Source: a candidate division FCPU426 bacterium (GTDB lineage: Bacteria > Oederibacteriota > Muellerivitia > Muellerivitales > Muellerivitaceae). From it: 46,509 bases of DNA. Shown here piece after piece: positions 1 to 8,175 of the stretch. Positions within the stretch are counted from its first letter, which is position 1. Every line of letters starts with the position of its first letter. The notes beneath the pieces were generated by a model. It searched no databases. It saw nothing but the letters and a program-made list of their open reading frames with translations, and was not told the origin of the DNA. Made by a program: the position numbers and the translations under genes. The stretch covers positions 30,300-76,808 of the forward strand of contig PLZG01000022.1 in NCBI GenBank assembly GCA_003152075.1. Reading direction: 5' to 3'.

Positions 1-2142
1 CTATTCATGACCTTCCAATTTTTCCTTGGGAATCAAATCGTCCTCGTTTTTTAACGGTTTGATTTCGGTCGAACAAACAACCCTATCCCGCCCTGTGTGT
101 TTGGCGTGATAAAGGGCCAAATCGGCTGTCCGAAGAACCTCCAAAGCGGTTTTACCGTCATCCGGAAAAAGCGCGACACCAATCGAAAGAGTGACCAGCC
201 CCAAATTGGTGTTCAAATGGCTTACCTTTAAGTCCTTTACCAACTCCCGTATCTTTTCCGCCATAAGCTTGGCTTCCTCCATGCCTGTTTCCGGAAAAAG
301 CAGCACCATTTCCTCACCGCCATACCGGCAGGCCGTATCTCCCTTTCGGATAGACTTGTTTAAAAGGGAGCCGATCTCGAAAAGAATACGGTCCCCCGAT
401 TCATGACCGAACTTGTCGTTAAACTGTTTGAAATGATCAATATCGAGCATCAAGACCGCCAGTTTGCGGTTGCTTCGTTCGATTCTTCCGATCTCCCTTT
501 CCAGGGCCTCTTCCAGGTAACGGCGGTTGAAAAGTCCGGTGACGACATCGCGGATGCTCTGGTTTTTCAAAGTCTCGCGCAACCGCAAATTAGCCAGGGC
601 CAGCGCGATCTGTTCCCCGATCAACCCCGCCAGCTTTTTCTCCCGATCCTTAATCTTTCCGCGGACATCGGAGCTCACATGGATCATCCCGACCAATTTG
701 CTTTGGGCGGCCAAAGGAACACAGACATATTCCTTCGGAAAGGGTTCTTGAAGATGCTGGCAAAGCAACGCGGTTTCTTCGGTGTTGACCAAATGAGCCT
801 GGCTTCGGCGCAAAGCCCAACACTCCTCCGACGGGAAAGCGGATTTGCAGGAAATGTTTTTTCCGAAATCCGAGACACTTTGGACCTCCGTCTTGGAATT
901 ATTAATCACCAATAACCTTCCGGAGGTTTCTGGAAAAATCGTGCGAAGCATGGCGGCGCTCGTTTTGGCCACCTCCTCCACCGTCAAGCAGGCTTGCAGG
1001 GATTCCACCAGGTTCGAAATGATTGAAATCTCATCGTTGTGCCGTTCCGACTTGACCAGCGATTCCCTCAAGAGCTTTAAGTCCCCCAAAATGATTCCCT
1101 CATTCTTCTTCTTTTCCGTGATATCGGACCAAACGATGATGCCGCCGATGATTTTACCGTTGTTATCCTTGAGGGGTCCGCCGTTGACCAAAAGGAATGC
1201 GCCATAGGGATTTTTCTTGTTCCGCAGGATTACCACCTCGTCGAATAACTCCTGGTTGCTAAAAGCGCGCACCAAAGGTAATTCGGAATAATCCAGTTTA
1301 GTCGTGCCGTCCGGCTGAAAAAATCCGATTTTTTCTGGCCAACTTTTTAGGGGAGGCATATCGGCGAAATCGAATCCCAATAAATTTTCAGCGGCGGGGT
1401 TGACAGTGAGGAACCGGCCTTCCAAGTCGACGGCCATCACCCCGTCGGCCATATTGTTCTGTACCAACCGCAGGATATCGGATTTTTGCCCGAGTATCCG
1501 TTCCGCGCTCAGCCGCCGACTCATTTCGTAACGCACAAGGATATAAATGAGGATGAGCAGAACTAGATCCACTAAGAATCCACCCCAAAAGGCCCTGGTC
1601 GTTTCAGTAAACCGTTGCCGTTGTTGAACGGTTTGCTGATTTGAAATATCCGTTTCTTCCTTTTGAATATCCACCACCACTTGGTAGATGCTGCCCAACG
1701 TTTCGGTTCCTTGGGACCGTTGGATTAGCTGAACCGCTTTCTTAAGCCCCCCTTGGCGGCGGGCCTCAACCGTTTTTTTGAAAAAATTGATTTCTTGGAC
1801 CAATAAACTATTTAATTGATCCAGTTTTTTTTGTTGTTCCGGACGCCCCTGGATTAACTTTCGTATCTCGGTAATCCGTCCATCGATCAGGAAAAGGGAT
1901 TCCTGGCAGGACTGGAGATAGGATTCCTCGCCCGTCATGATGAAATCCCGCTGATATCCTTTGGCCTCCGAAATATCCCGCAAGATATTTTCCAACTTCT
2001 CCAGTGTTTGATGGATCTGCAAAAGGTCCCCGGAAGAAGACATAAAATCAAGGGTTTTTTGATGGGAATAAACCCCAACCCCCAGAAACACTGTCATCAT
2101 GACGATGAACCCTATTAACATTTTTCGGTTTAACGAAATCAT
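1..2142 (-). CDS. Membrane-bound diguanylate cyclase (CHASE3-PAS-GAF-GGDEF)
   Basis: Predicted to make cyclic di-GMP from two GTP at the inner membrane. The 713-residue protein has a first membrane helix (about 8-26), a helical periplasmic region resembling CHASE3 (30-180), a second helix (185-204), a PAS domain (225-345), a GAF-like domain (375-520) and a GGDEF domain (530-690). The active-site loop is GGEEM (608-612), an accepted variant, and a product-inhibition I-site RKGD (599-602) lies five residues before it, so an active, feedback-inhibited enzyme is likely. No EAL or HD-GYP domain is seen. The ATG at 2142 begins just before the first helix. It follows the PorV-like gene by 42 bp on the same strand, which suggests co-transcription and a possible link between c-di-GMP and surface proteins; that link is inference. 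Confidence 0.93.
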   Translation of the reverse strand: MISLNRKMLIGFIVMMTVFLGVGVYSHQKTLDFMSSSGDLLQIHQTLEKLENILRDISEAKGYQRDFIMTGEESYLQSCQESLFLIDGRITEIRKLIQGRPEQQKKLDQLNSLLVQEINFFKKTVEARRQGGLKKAVQLIQRSQGTETLGSIYQVVVDIQKEETDISNQQTVQQRQRFTETTRAFWGGFLVDLVLLILIYILVRYEMSRRLSAERILGQKSDILRLVQNNMADGVMAVDLEGRFLTVNPAAENLLGFDFADMPPLKSWPEKIGFFQPDGTTKLDYSELPLVRAFSNQELFDEVVILRNKKNPYGAFLLVNGGPLKDNNGKIIGGIIVWSDITEKKKNEGIILGDLKLLRESLVKSERHNDEISIISNLVESLQACLTVEEVAKTSAAMLRTIFPETSGRLLVINNSKTEVQSVSDFGKNISCKSAFPSEECWALRRSQAHLVNTEETALLCQHLQEPFPKEYVCVPLAAQSKLVGMIHVSSDVRGKIKDREKKLAGLIGEQIALALANLRLRETLKNQSIRDVVTGLFNRRYLEEALEREIGRIERSNRKLAVLMLDIDHFKQFNDKFGHESGDRILFEIGSLLNKSIRKGDTACRYGGEEMVLLFPETGMEEAKLMAEKIRELVKDLKVSHLNTNLGLVTLSIGVALFPDDGKTALEVLRTADLALYHAKHTGRDRVVCSTEIKPLKNEDDLIPKEKLEGHE

Positions 2143-2184
2143 AACGGCTCCAATATCTATCGATCGAAAAATTAAAATCCGGCT

Positions 2185-3498
2185 TCAGGGAATCTCTACA
2201 CCCTTTACTTCCGAGCTTTTTGTTTCCTGGCCGTCGGCTCCAACCGTCTTCACCTTGAAATAATAAGTGATGCCGCGCAGGCCGATTTCACCCGACCAAT
2301 GGACCAGGGTGACCGGCTTGTCCGTCATTTTTTTGAACCCGGCCCCAGGAACCAGGCTGCCGTAAACGTTGTATCCGCCCGCGGGAGAATCCATCAAGGT
2401 TTGAGGCTCCCAGGAAAGGTTAACCGTGTCATTGATGACCTGCGCCTCAATGGGAAACCCCGCCTCAGTAGGAACGGTGTCTAGGGCCGGAACAGTCTTA
2501 ACGGGTTTTGGATGGTTTTTATCGTGCCGGACAAGGGGAACGACTGCCGTTTCGACGGGAACAGGGATGGATTTAACGGGGGATAGAACCGATTTCTCCG
2601 GAGAACCAAAAAAGATTCCCATCGTGATCCAATGAACCACGCCCAAATCGCCGATATTGGCGATCGCGTAATCAAAATGATAGTTTTCACCCAACCTCAC
2701 ACCAACCCCGAGGGAAGGCTGGACAAAAGCGTTGGTATAGTCTTGGACCCTGACTCCGGCGCGAAAGGCCACCACATTCCCGATCCAATATTCGCCTCCC
2801 AATTGAACCTGCAAGTCCTGACCTTCTATGCGGTCTAATTCCACGGAAAGTGATTTATCCTTATCCCCAAAGGAAGCGCCAAATCCGTACAAAAAGGGAA
2901 AGCCCCCCTTCGCGCTGGTCAACAAGCCGATATTTTTTACCACCGCTCCCAACTTTAAAGGCTTCCAATCGGTCTCATAAAAGAGTCCCAGATCCATCCC
3001 CAAGTCATTACTCCCTGCCCCCCCGAAAGCCGTGCCCACATAGCGCAAGGAAGCGCCAAAGGCGAGATTCTTTAACCCAAAACCGCTCTCATAACCGAGA
3101 ACCCCCTGGTAGCTATCTGATGAAAAGGACGCTTCCACCCCGCCCGTATTGTCAAAACTAGGTATCCAATAAAAGGAAAGACCCCCGCCGATGACCCCGG
3201 CCCCCGCAAGGACCCGGGCGTAAGCCGCTGACTCCTCATTGGTTCCGCCGAACCAGGACAAGTGGGAAAGTGACAATTGATCTTGCGGGAGGGTAACCAG
3301 GGCTGCCGGATTGGAAAATAAATCCATAGCGCCGTCGGAGAGGGCGACGAAAGACCCTCCCATACCGGATTCCCGCGCGTCTTGTGGAACGAGTAGGAAT
3401 TGACGGCCCGCCTGGGATGCTTGATCCGCCAGGAGGGGTTGACCGATCGACAAAAACAAGAGCAGGCCAATGGCTATTTTTGGGGGGAGCATCTTCAC
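2185..3498 (-). CDS. PorV/PorQ-family outer-membrane barrel with C-terminal FN3-like domain
   Basis: A signal peptide (about 1-24) precedes a PorV/PorQ-type beta-barrel: an N-terminal block with the family pattern GRQFL..., ARESGMGGSFVALSDG and NPAAL (32-70), then repeated amphipathic strands to about residue 300. A Pro/Val-rich linker leads to a C-terminal domain (350-437) with fibronectin III character (NLSWEP, GYNVYG, YYFKVKTVG). Known PorV shuttles type IX secretion substrates by binding their C-terminal domains; PorV/PorQ relatives also occur in phyla without a proven T9SS. The GTG start overlaps the stop of the upstream surface-protein gene (GTGA); an ATG two codons later (3492) is an alternative. 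The FN3-like tail is not usual for PorV, so a structural or adhesive role is possible. Confidence 0.82.
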   Translation of the reverse strand: MKMLPPKIAIGLLLFLSIGQPLLADQASQAGRQFLLVPQDARESGMGGSFVALSDGAMDLFSNPAALVTLPQDQLSLSHLSWFGGTNEESAAYARVLAGAGVIGGGLSFYWIPSFDNTGGVEASFSSDSYQGVLGYESGFGLKNLAFGASLRYVGTAFGGAGSNDLGMDLGLFYETDWKPLKLGAVVKNIGLLTSAKGGFPFLYGFGASFGDKDKSLSVELDRIEGQDLQVQLGGEYWIGNVVAFRAGVRVQDYTNAFVQPSLGVGVRLGENYHFDYAIANIGDLGVVHWITMGIFFGSPEKSVLSPVKSIPVPVETAVVPLVRHDKNHPKPVKTVPALDTVPTEAGFPIEAQVINDTVNLSWEPQTLMDSPAGGYNVYGSLVPGAGFKKMTDKPVTLVHWSGEIGLRGITYYFKVKTVGADGQETKSSEVKGVEIP

Positions 3499-4652
3499 CG
3501 TTCCCGCACAACGGCGATTTTACGGACATAATGGCTTTCACCTATTTTAATTAAAATAAAGTAAACGTCGGACGCGACCAATGTTCCCTGATCGTTGCGT
3601 CCATCCCAAGGTACGCTCCAAGTACCAGCCGTCTTGTCCCCATCCACCAATGTCCTGACCCTCAGGCCCAGCACGTTACAAACCGACAATTGAACAGGGG
3701 CGTCCGCCGAAACTTTGTAATAAAGAAGGACGCTCTCCACGGTGGGATTGAATGAATTGTGATTTGCCCCAAAAACCCCGTCCGGCGTAAATCCATTGCC
3801 TCCCACGGCTCCAACAGCGGTTGCCGTGGCGGTGACAGTGGGGGTGACGGTCGGCGAGGCGATTGTGCTGATATTGCTGGTGAGTCCCACCGCGCCGGTC
3901 ATGGCCAAGGCGCGGCCTTCAAACACGGCCCCGGAAGCAATGGTGATGGAAACATTCGTTAAGAGAATGCCCTTGAAGACCGAATTAGCGGCAATGGTGC
4001 AGCTGCTTCCCACCTGCCAAAAAACGTTGGTGGCTTGCGCGCCGTTGACCAGGATGACTTGACTGCTAGCCACGGTAATGAGGGTAGACACGATTTTGAA
4101 AATAAAAATGGCGTTCGAGTCACCCTGGCCATCCAGGGTGACAGGGCCCGTTATTCCAAGTGAACTCGGTTCCGTATAAAGACCGGGTGTAAGCGTTTGG
4201 CTCCCAATATCATAAGCAGGAGTAAAGGTGACGCCGCCTGTGCGCCCCACCGCGTCGTTATAGGCAAGGGTCAAGTCCCCTTGGGCGGTTTGCGCGGAGC
4301 TGTCACCCAGATGACGGACACCACCACAACTCAAGACGACAAGGGGTGTTCCGGTCTCCGCGGACCCTGAATATTCCCCAAGATTCCCGCAGAGCGTGGT
4401 AGCCCCGGTATTGGTAATTCCGGTAGCGGCCAGGACCGCGTAAGTGGCGTCCGAACGAAGATTGACCGTTGCTTGGGTTTGTGACAAAGCTGTACCGTCC
4501 GCTAAATAAAACAGGGAAAGAAAAGTTAACGCGGAAAAATTTTTAAATGATTGTTTAGGACTTAAAACAATGTCGAGCGAAAGGGAAAAATCGTAAAAAC
4601 GTTTGAAAGGCGGAATGTTAAGACTCCTGATCGGATGAATTCTTTCACTCAA
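3495..4652 (-). CDS. DUF3494 ice-binding/adhesin-like surface protein with FlgD/CTD-like C-terminus
   Basis: A hydrophobic segment (about 38-56) looks like a signal peptide. It is followed by a DUF3494 beta-solenoid domain (66-262) with the family's features: LAATGITNTG near the start, DLTLAYNDA, LTPGLY, LDGQGDSNAIFIFKI and a NVFWQVGS stretch. A Thr/Val/Ala linker (266-285) joins a C-terminal domain (290-385) of the FlgD-Ig/T9SS-sorting type (SFNPTVES, VCNVLGLRVRTLVDG, WDGRNDQG, DVYFILIKIG). DUF3494 proteins bind ice or act in adhesion; nothing here shows which. The only in-frame start ahead of the signal peptide is the TTG at 4652, leaving an odd 35-residue leader, so the true start is uncertain. 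Overlap with the PorV-like gene indicates coupled expression. Confidence 0.82.
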   Translation of the reverse strand: MSERIHPIRSLNIPPFKRFYDFSLSLDIVLSPKQSFKNFSALTFLSLFYLADGTALSQTQATVNLRSDATYAVLAATGITNTGATTLCGNLGEYSGSAETGTPLVVLSCGGVRHLGDSSAQTAQGDLTLAYNDAVGRTGGVTFTPAYDIGSQTLTPGLYTEPSSLGITGPVTLDGQGDSNAIFIFKIVSTLITVASSQVILVNGAQATNVFWQVGSSCTIAANSVFKGILLTNVSITIASGAVFEGRALAMTGAVGLTSNISTIASPTVTPTVTATATAVGAVGGNGFTPDGVFGANHNSFNPTVESVLLYYKVSADAPVQLSVCNVLGLRVRTLVDGDKTAGTWSVPWDGRNDQGTLVASDVYFILIKIGESHYVRKIAVVRER

Positions 4653-4677
4653 ATATTTTTATCTGCCCTTTAAAGAG

Positions 4678-4694
4678 TGCAAGAACGGAGCCAA
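4678..4694 (-). promoter_or_regulatory. Candidate sigma-54 promoter (-24 TTGGC / -12 TTGCA)
   Basis: On the minus strand TTGGC (4690-4694) is followed after seven bases by TTGCA (4678-4682), giving the GG-N10-GC geometry required by sigma-54. Transcription would begin near 4667, about 15 nt before the TTG start of the DUF3494 gene. Only the core elements match well; the bases between them do not match the fuller consensus, and no activator gene is in view. Confidence 0.4.
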
Positions 4695-4882
4695 GGAAAT
4701 TCTGTCATTGAGAGCATGATTATCGACTTGATTACGGTTCGGAACGAGAATTGACTTTAGGTTTTGGGCGGGTCGATCAAAATGAGACTGCTGCTACCAT
4801 TATGGTAAACCCAGGCAGGGCTGTACGGGTCGGACGAAGCAAATGATCGGGTTGAAGGATGGGAACATCGAATTCGACAGGA
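4695..4882. other. Non-coding stretch between the ArsC-like gene and the DUF3494 gene
   Basis: Together with the flanking promoter candidate and repeat this makes a gap of 322 bp without a gene. I see no RNA gene or riboswitch in it. The one suggestive element is a short protein-like stretch on the minus strand (stop at 4757-4759, readable back to about 4843) reading SDPYSPAWVYHNGSSSLI and ending IDPPKT. It resembles the C-terminal end of a decayed gene, but it is too short to judge. Confidence 0.35.
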
Positions 4883-4971
4883 AAAAAAAACACCCACGTC
4901 TGACACAAAGCCACAAAGACTCTAAGTGAGACGAGATTTTCTTTGTGTCTTCGAGACTTCGTGTCAGACGT
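4882..4971 (-). terminator. Long-loop inverted repeat acting as terminator after the ArsC-like gene
   Basis: Perfect 11-nt arms ACGTCTGACAC (4896-4906) and GTGTCAGACGT (4961-4971) enclose further degenerate CACAAAG-type repeats. On the minus strand the hairpin follows the stop codon of the ArsC-like gene directly and is followed by a run of nine T (complement of 4882-4890), as in an intrinsic terminator. The arms belong to the CACAAAG/CACAGAG class of dispersed repeats also seen at 10069-10136. Confidence 0.6.
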
Positions 4972-4974
4972 TTT

Positions 4975-5322
4975 TTAAAGAATCTCTTTTAGCCGTTCGG
5001 CGGGGCGGGCAAGGATGGCCCGGGCTCCCTTTTCCACGATAGGCCTCTGCATCAATTCAGGATGCTTGATCATCAACTCCACCGCTTCAGCGTCCGAAAC
5101 TTCCTTTTCACTTAACTTCAACTTCTTGTAAATATCTTCCTTGGAACGGAAGAGCTCCGAGGCCTTGATTCCCATTTTCTTGACCAGCTCAGCCAGCTTT
5201 GCTTTGGAAAGAGGCTCGATGTAATAATCCACCGAATCCATTTCCACGCCGCTTTCCTTAAGAGCTTTGAATACTTCCCGGCATGTGGAGCAGGTTGGTT
5301 TTTGGTAAATGGTGATTTTCAT
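4975..5322 (-). CDS. ArsC/Spx-family thioredoxin-fold protein (arsenate-reductase-like)
   Basis: A 115-residue protein of the ArsC/YffB/Spx family, complete at the usual length. It opens with a beta strand and a CxxC motif (C11-S-T-C14), then the family pattern around DYYIEPLSKAKLAELVKKMG and, near the end, MQRPIVEKGARAILARP, where the RPI segment and following basic residues place the substrate oxyanion in ArsC. Arsenate reduction is possible, but many family members act as general thiol reductases or regulators, and no arsenic genes (arsB, arsR) are nearby. The gene starts 3 bp after the pyruvate kinase stop codon, so it is the last gene of the PHP-era-pyk unit and ends in the hairpin described at 4882-4971. 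Confidence 0.85.
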   Translation of the reverse strand: MKITIYQKPTCSTCREVFKALKESGVEMDSVDYYIEPLSKAKLAELVKKMGIKASELFRSKEDIYKKLKLSEKEVSDAEAVELMIKHPELMQRPIVEKGARAILARPAERLKEIL

Positions 5323-5325
5323 TAG

Positions 5326-6363
5326 CTACCTCTTTCTAGTAAGTTCATGGTCAACCGCATGGGCAATTTTAGCCATCATCTCCACCGTTTCCAACGGGAA
5401 GTCCCCGATGGCGGTCTCTTCCGAAAGCATTACGGCGTCGGTACCATCCAGGATAGCGTTAGCCACGTCGCTCACCTCTGCCCGGGTGGGCCGCACGTTA
5501 TGAACCATGGACTCTAACATTTGGGTGGCGGTAATCACGGGCACCCGGTGTTTCCCGGCCCTTTGGATGATGTGCTTTTGCACGAGAGGAACTTGCTCCA
5601 AAGGTATCTGAACCCCCAGGTCTCCCCGTGCCACCATGACCATGTCGGTCACTTTGAGAATACCTTCCAGGTTTTGAACCGCCTCGGCCCTCTCGACCTT
5701 GGCCACGGTTTGGATTTTCTTGCCCTTTTTTCGGGCGTAGGCCTTGGCCTTGAGCACGTCTTTTCCCGTTTCCAGGAAGGATATCCCGAATAGATCAACA
5801 CCATGCTCCAAACCGAAGTCCAAATAACGCAAATCCTGATCGGTCACAGGCTCCACAAAAAGTTTTCCCTCGGGGATATTTAGCCCCTTATAAGAAAAAA
5901 GACTCCCACCCACCAAAACCTTGCATTTGACCGCCGAACCCTTTATTTCCTCCACTTGAAGTTGGATAAAACCGTCGTTCAGGTAAATCAGATTCCCCAC
6001 TTTTACGCTTTGGGACAGCTGGGGATAATCCACTGGTAGGCTTTCCTGGAAAACCCTCATAATCTTTCGACCGCTCAGCCAGACCGTGTGATCCTTCCTC
6101 AAATGAACGGGTTCATGTTTGAGTTTCCCAACGCGGATTTTGGGACCAGGTAAGTCGATCAGAATTGGGCAGTGGTGTCCAACCTCTTTGGCGGCTTTTC
6201 GAATATTCAGGATATCCTCCGCGTGCTGGGGCAGGGTTCCATGGGCGAAGTTCAGCCGGGCCATACTCATTCCAGCCCGCATCAGTTCCATAAGTTTATT
6301 CTCTGACCGTGACGCCGGGCCAATGGTGCAGACAATCTTGGTTTTGTGATGTCTTGATTTCAT
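5326..6363 (-). CDS. pyk: Pyruvate kinase, short form lacking the C-terminal domain
   Basis: Catalyses phosphoenolpyruvate + ADP to pyruvate + ATP. The A and B domains are intact: [10 protein letters not shown] (9-18), RLNFAHG (36-42), the mobile B domain (about 80-175), catalytic lysine in [18 protein letters not shown] and [10 protein letters not shown], ending in [15 protein letters not shown]. At 345 residues it stops where the C-terminal regulatory domain (about 120 residues in ordinary pyruvate kinases) should begin. In the potassium-site region it has Leu71, Lys75 and Val78 where potassium-dependent enzymes carry Thr113, Glu117 and Thr120 (rabbit numbering); Lys at that position is the recognised mark of potassium-independent enzymes. 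Ala40 replaces the usual Ser. Start ATG overlaps the era stop (ATGA), so the two are translationally coupled. Confidence 0.9.
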   Translation of the reverse strand: MKSRHHKTKIVCTIGPASRSENKLMELMRAGMSMARLNFAHGTLPQHAEDILNIRKAAKEVGHHCPILIDLPGPKIRVGKLKHEPVHLRKDHTVWLSGRKIMRVFQESLPVDYPQLSQSVKVGNLIYLNDGFIQLQVEEIKGSAVKCKVLVGGSLFSYKGLNIPEGKLFVEPVTDQDLRYLDFGLEHGVDLFGISFLETGKDVLKAKAYARKKGKKIQTVAKVERAEAVQNLEGILKVTDMVMVARGDLGVQIPLEQVPLVQKHIIQRAGKHRVPVITATQMLESMVHNVRPTRAEVSDVANAILDGTDAVMLSEETAIGDFPLETVEMMAKIAHAVDHELTRKR

Positions 6364-7271
6364 TTTTTCTTTTCCACCGCGTATCCAAGTTTTTTCAAGA
6401 TGGCCTCATCTTTGCGCCAGTTTTTAAGGACCTTCACCCAAAGCTCTAGAAACACCTTTTGCTCCAACATTTTCTCAATTTGATGCCGGGCTTCCGTTCC
6501 CAGCGCCTTCAATTGCTTTCCCCCGGCCCCAATGACAATTCCCTTTTGGCTGTCCTTTTCCACGTAAATGGTGGCTTTAATTACAACCGGGGCGGGTGGC
6601 TCTTTTTCCACGTAGTCTTCAATTATGACCGCCACTCCATAAGGAAGCTCTTCCTGCAATTGCAAAAAACATTGTTCCCGGATCATCTCCGAGGCGATTT
6701 CCCTCATGGTTTTGTTGGTTAGTTCTTCCTCCGGAAATAGGGGCGGCTGGTGCGGCAAACACTTCAGAAGTTGTTCGAGTACCTGCGGAACACCCTTACC
6801 CGATCTGGCCGATATGTTAAAAAGGAGCCAATCCCCCATCTCACTTTTAATCTTTCCGGTCAGTTCTTGAATCCGGCCCGCCGGTACCTTGTCGATCTTA
6901 TTGAGCAAGCAAAGCACTGGTTTCTTGAACTTTTTGAGCCATTCTGCCACCAAATATTCCTCATCCTTTAACCCATCCTTGGCGTCGATTAGAAAAAGAG
7001 CCGCGTCTGCCCCGTCCAAGACCTCCTCAACCTCATGGAGCATGTATTGGGAAAGTTTGTTGTGGGGCTGGTGGATGCCCGCCGTGTCGTAAAAAACGAT
7101 TTGGGAATGGTCGTCCTGGTAGATACCCGCCATGGAACCACGGGTGGTTTGAGGGCGGTGGGACACTATGGCGATCTTTTGCTTCAAGACCGTATTGAGG
7201 AAAGTGGATTTGCCTACGTTGGGCTTACCCAGGATGGCCACCGCACCGCAAACAAAATCCTTAGAGTCCAT
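6360..7271 (-). CDS. era: GTPase Era
   Basis: Era binds the 3' end of 16S rRNA and assists 30S assembly. The 303-residue product has the G1 P-loop GKPNVGKS (15-22), the TTRG switch segment, G3 DTAG, G4 NKID, and a C-terminal KH domain with [14 protein letters not shown]. Length and domain order are normal. The ATG at 7271 is preferred over an in-frame TTG one codon upstream; its A is shared with the TGA stop of the PHP gene (TGATG). Its cluster with ybeY, phoH and the CorC-like gene is a widely conserved ribosome-maturation neighbourhood. The final residues run straight into the pyruvate kinase start. Confidence 0.96.
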   Translation of the reverse strand: MDSKDFVCGAVAILGKPNVGKSTFLNTVLKQKIAIVSHRPQTTRGSMAGIYQDDHSQIVFYDTAGIHQPHNKLSQYMLHEVEEVLDGADAALFLIDAKDGLKDEEYLVAEWLKKFKKPVLCLLNKIDKVPAGRIQELTGKIKSEMGDWLLFNISARSGKGVPQVLEQLLKCLPHQPPLFPEEELTNKTMREIASEMIREQCFLQLQEELPYGVAVIIEDYVEKEPPAPVVIKATIYVEKDSQKGIVIGAGGKQLKALGTEARHQIEKMLEQKVFLELWVKVLKNWRKDEAILKKLGYAVEKKK

Positions 7272-8038
7272 CAAGCCACTTCAATCTTGCGGGGAATATC
7301 AAAAATACGGTCTTCCTTCACGCCGAACTTCTTGATCATTTCCTTAGGATAGTCCAACACGCAGGTTTTCAGTGGTTCATGACCGTCCGAACCCACCGAG
7401 AAAGTCAGGCCCGCGTCCACGGCCTTTTTCATCAGCCGGTCGTAAGGGGTTATCCAGCGATTGGAGATTTCCATGGCTACGTTGTACAAGAGAAGGGTTG
7501 TAACCAGTTTCTCTTCCCACCACTCCGGAAAGGCCTCCTCAGGGTTCTTGGAGCGTGCCAGGGCTGGCAACATGGTGCAATGGCCCAGAATGCTGTATTG
7601 CTGTTCGGCGTATTCTTTGTTCAAGAGATCGAGGTGCGCCTGAAAGAAAAGGTCCCAATCCTTTATCTGGGCTCCCGGGTTGTAATCCGGCAGGCCACCC
7701 TTGATGAACTTAATCAATGGGCTAAATCCCATTCGAACACCGTTTACTTCCATCCCATGGACGCTGCCGATCATGTAATCGAATTTCTTTCGAGCTTCGC
7801 CACTGACGGTAAACCCCCGCCCCAGGTCCATTTCCAACCCTCTGGCCACGGGGTACTGGGAGAGAAAATCCGCGTAGGCTAATAGCCGGTCATTCGAATT
7901 AAGATAATCGCCCAAGCCCGCGTGGTCGGACAAACCCACCCTCACCTTTTCTTCCTTTGCCCGTTCCAGAATCTGTTCGATGGATTGTCGTCCATCGGAC
8001 CACTCAGCGGTGTGGTTATGGCAATCGAGATAGTTCAT
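7271..8038 (-). CDS. PHP-domain phosphoesterase (HisJ-like)
   Basis: A 255-residue PHP-family metal-dependent phosphoesterase. Metal ligands are visible in order: HNH near the start (residues 7-9), SDH (about 37-39), GLEMD, GSVHG, GHC and the closing GSDGHE. This resembles histidinol-phosphatase HisJ and related small PHP proteins. The absence of his genes argues against assigning histidine biosynthesis, so the substrate is open. The stop codon shares its last base with the era start, placing it in one transcript with era, pyk and the ArsC-like gene. A REP-like repeat pair lies in the 137 bp between this gene and the upstream tlyC/corC-like gene, so the unit may have its own promoter there, though I could not pick one. 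Confidence 0.85.
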   Translation of the reverse strand: MNYLDCHNHTAEWSDGRQSIEQILERAKEEKVRVGLSDHAGLGDYLNSNDRLLAYADFLSQYPVARGLEMDLGRGFTVSGEARKKFDYMIGSVHGMEVNGVRMGFSPLIKFIKGGLPDYNPGAQIKDWDLFFQAHLDLLNKEYAEQQYSILGHCTMLPALARSKNPEEAFPEWWEEKLVTTLLLYNVAMEISNRWITPYDRLMKKAVDAGLTFSVGSDGHEPLKTCVLDYPKEMIKKFGVKEDRIFDIPRKIEVA

Positions 8039-8051
8039 TTAAAAACCCAAT

Positions 8052-8145
8052 CCCTTCTCCCCTTGCGGGAGAAGGTTAGGATGAGGGGCAAGAAGAACTA
8101 ATAATCCACCCTCACCCAGACCCTCTCCCGTCAAGGGAGAGGGGG
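8052..8145. repeat. Pair of REP-like hairpins in inverted orientation
   Basis: Two GC-rich palindromes face each other. In the first, CCTTCTCCC (8053-8061) pairs with GGGAGAAGG (8067-8075), trailed by a GGATGAGGGG segment. In the second, CCCTCTCCC (8121-8129) pairs with GGGAGAGGG (8135-8143), preceded by CCTCACCCAGA. The pattern matches the REP/BIME-like extragenic elements common in many bacterial genomes. It fills the gap between the tlyC/corC-like and PHP genes and may act on transcript stability or termination. Confidence 0.8.
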
Positions 8146-8175
8146 ATAGTGCTTTAATTCCCAAGCCAATATGAT

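Noticed and set aside
4695-4880. Possible riboswitch (c-di-GMP type considered because of the nearby GGDEF gene)
   Set aside because: I could not find the conserved core or a consistent stem set in the leader of the DUF3494 gene.
4975-5322. Arsenic-resistance operon
   Set aside because: A lone ArsC/Spx-family gene linked to era and pyk, without arsR, arsB or acr3.
8052-8145. CRISPR or tandem array
   Set aside because: Only two palindromic units in inverted orientation, with no regular spacers.
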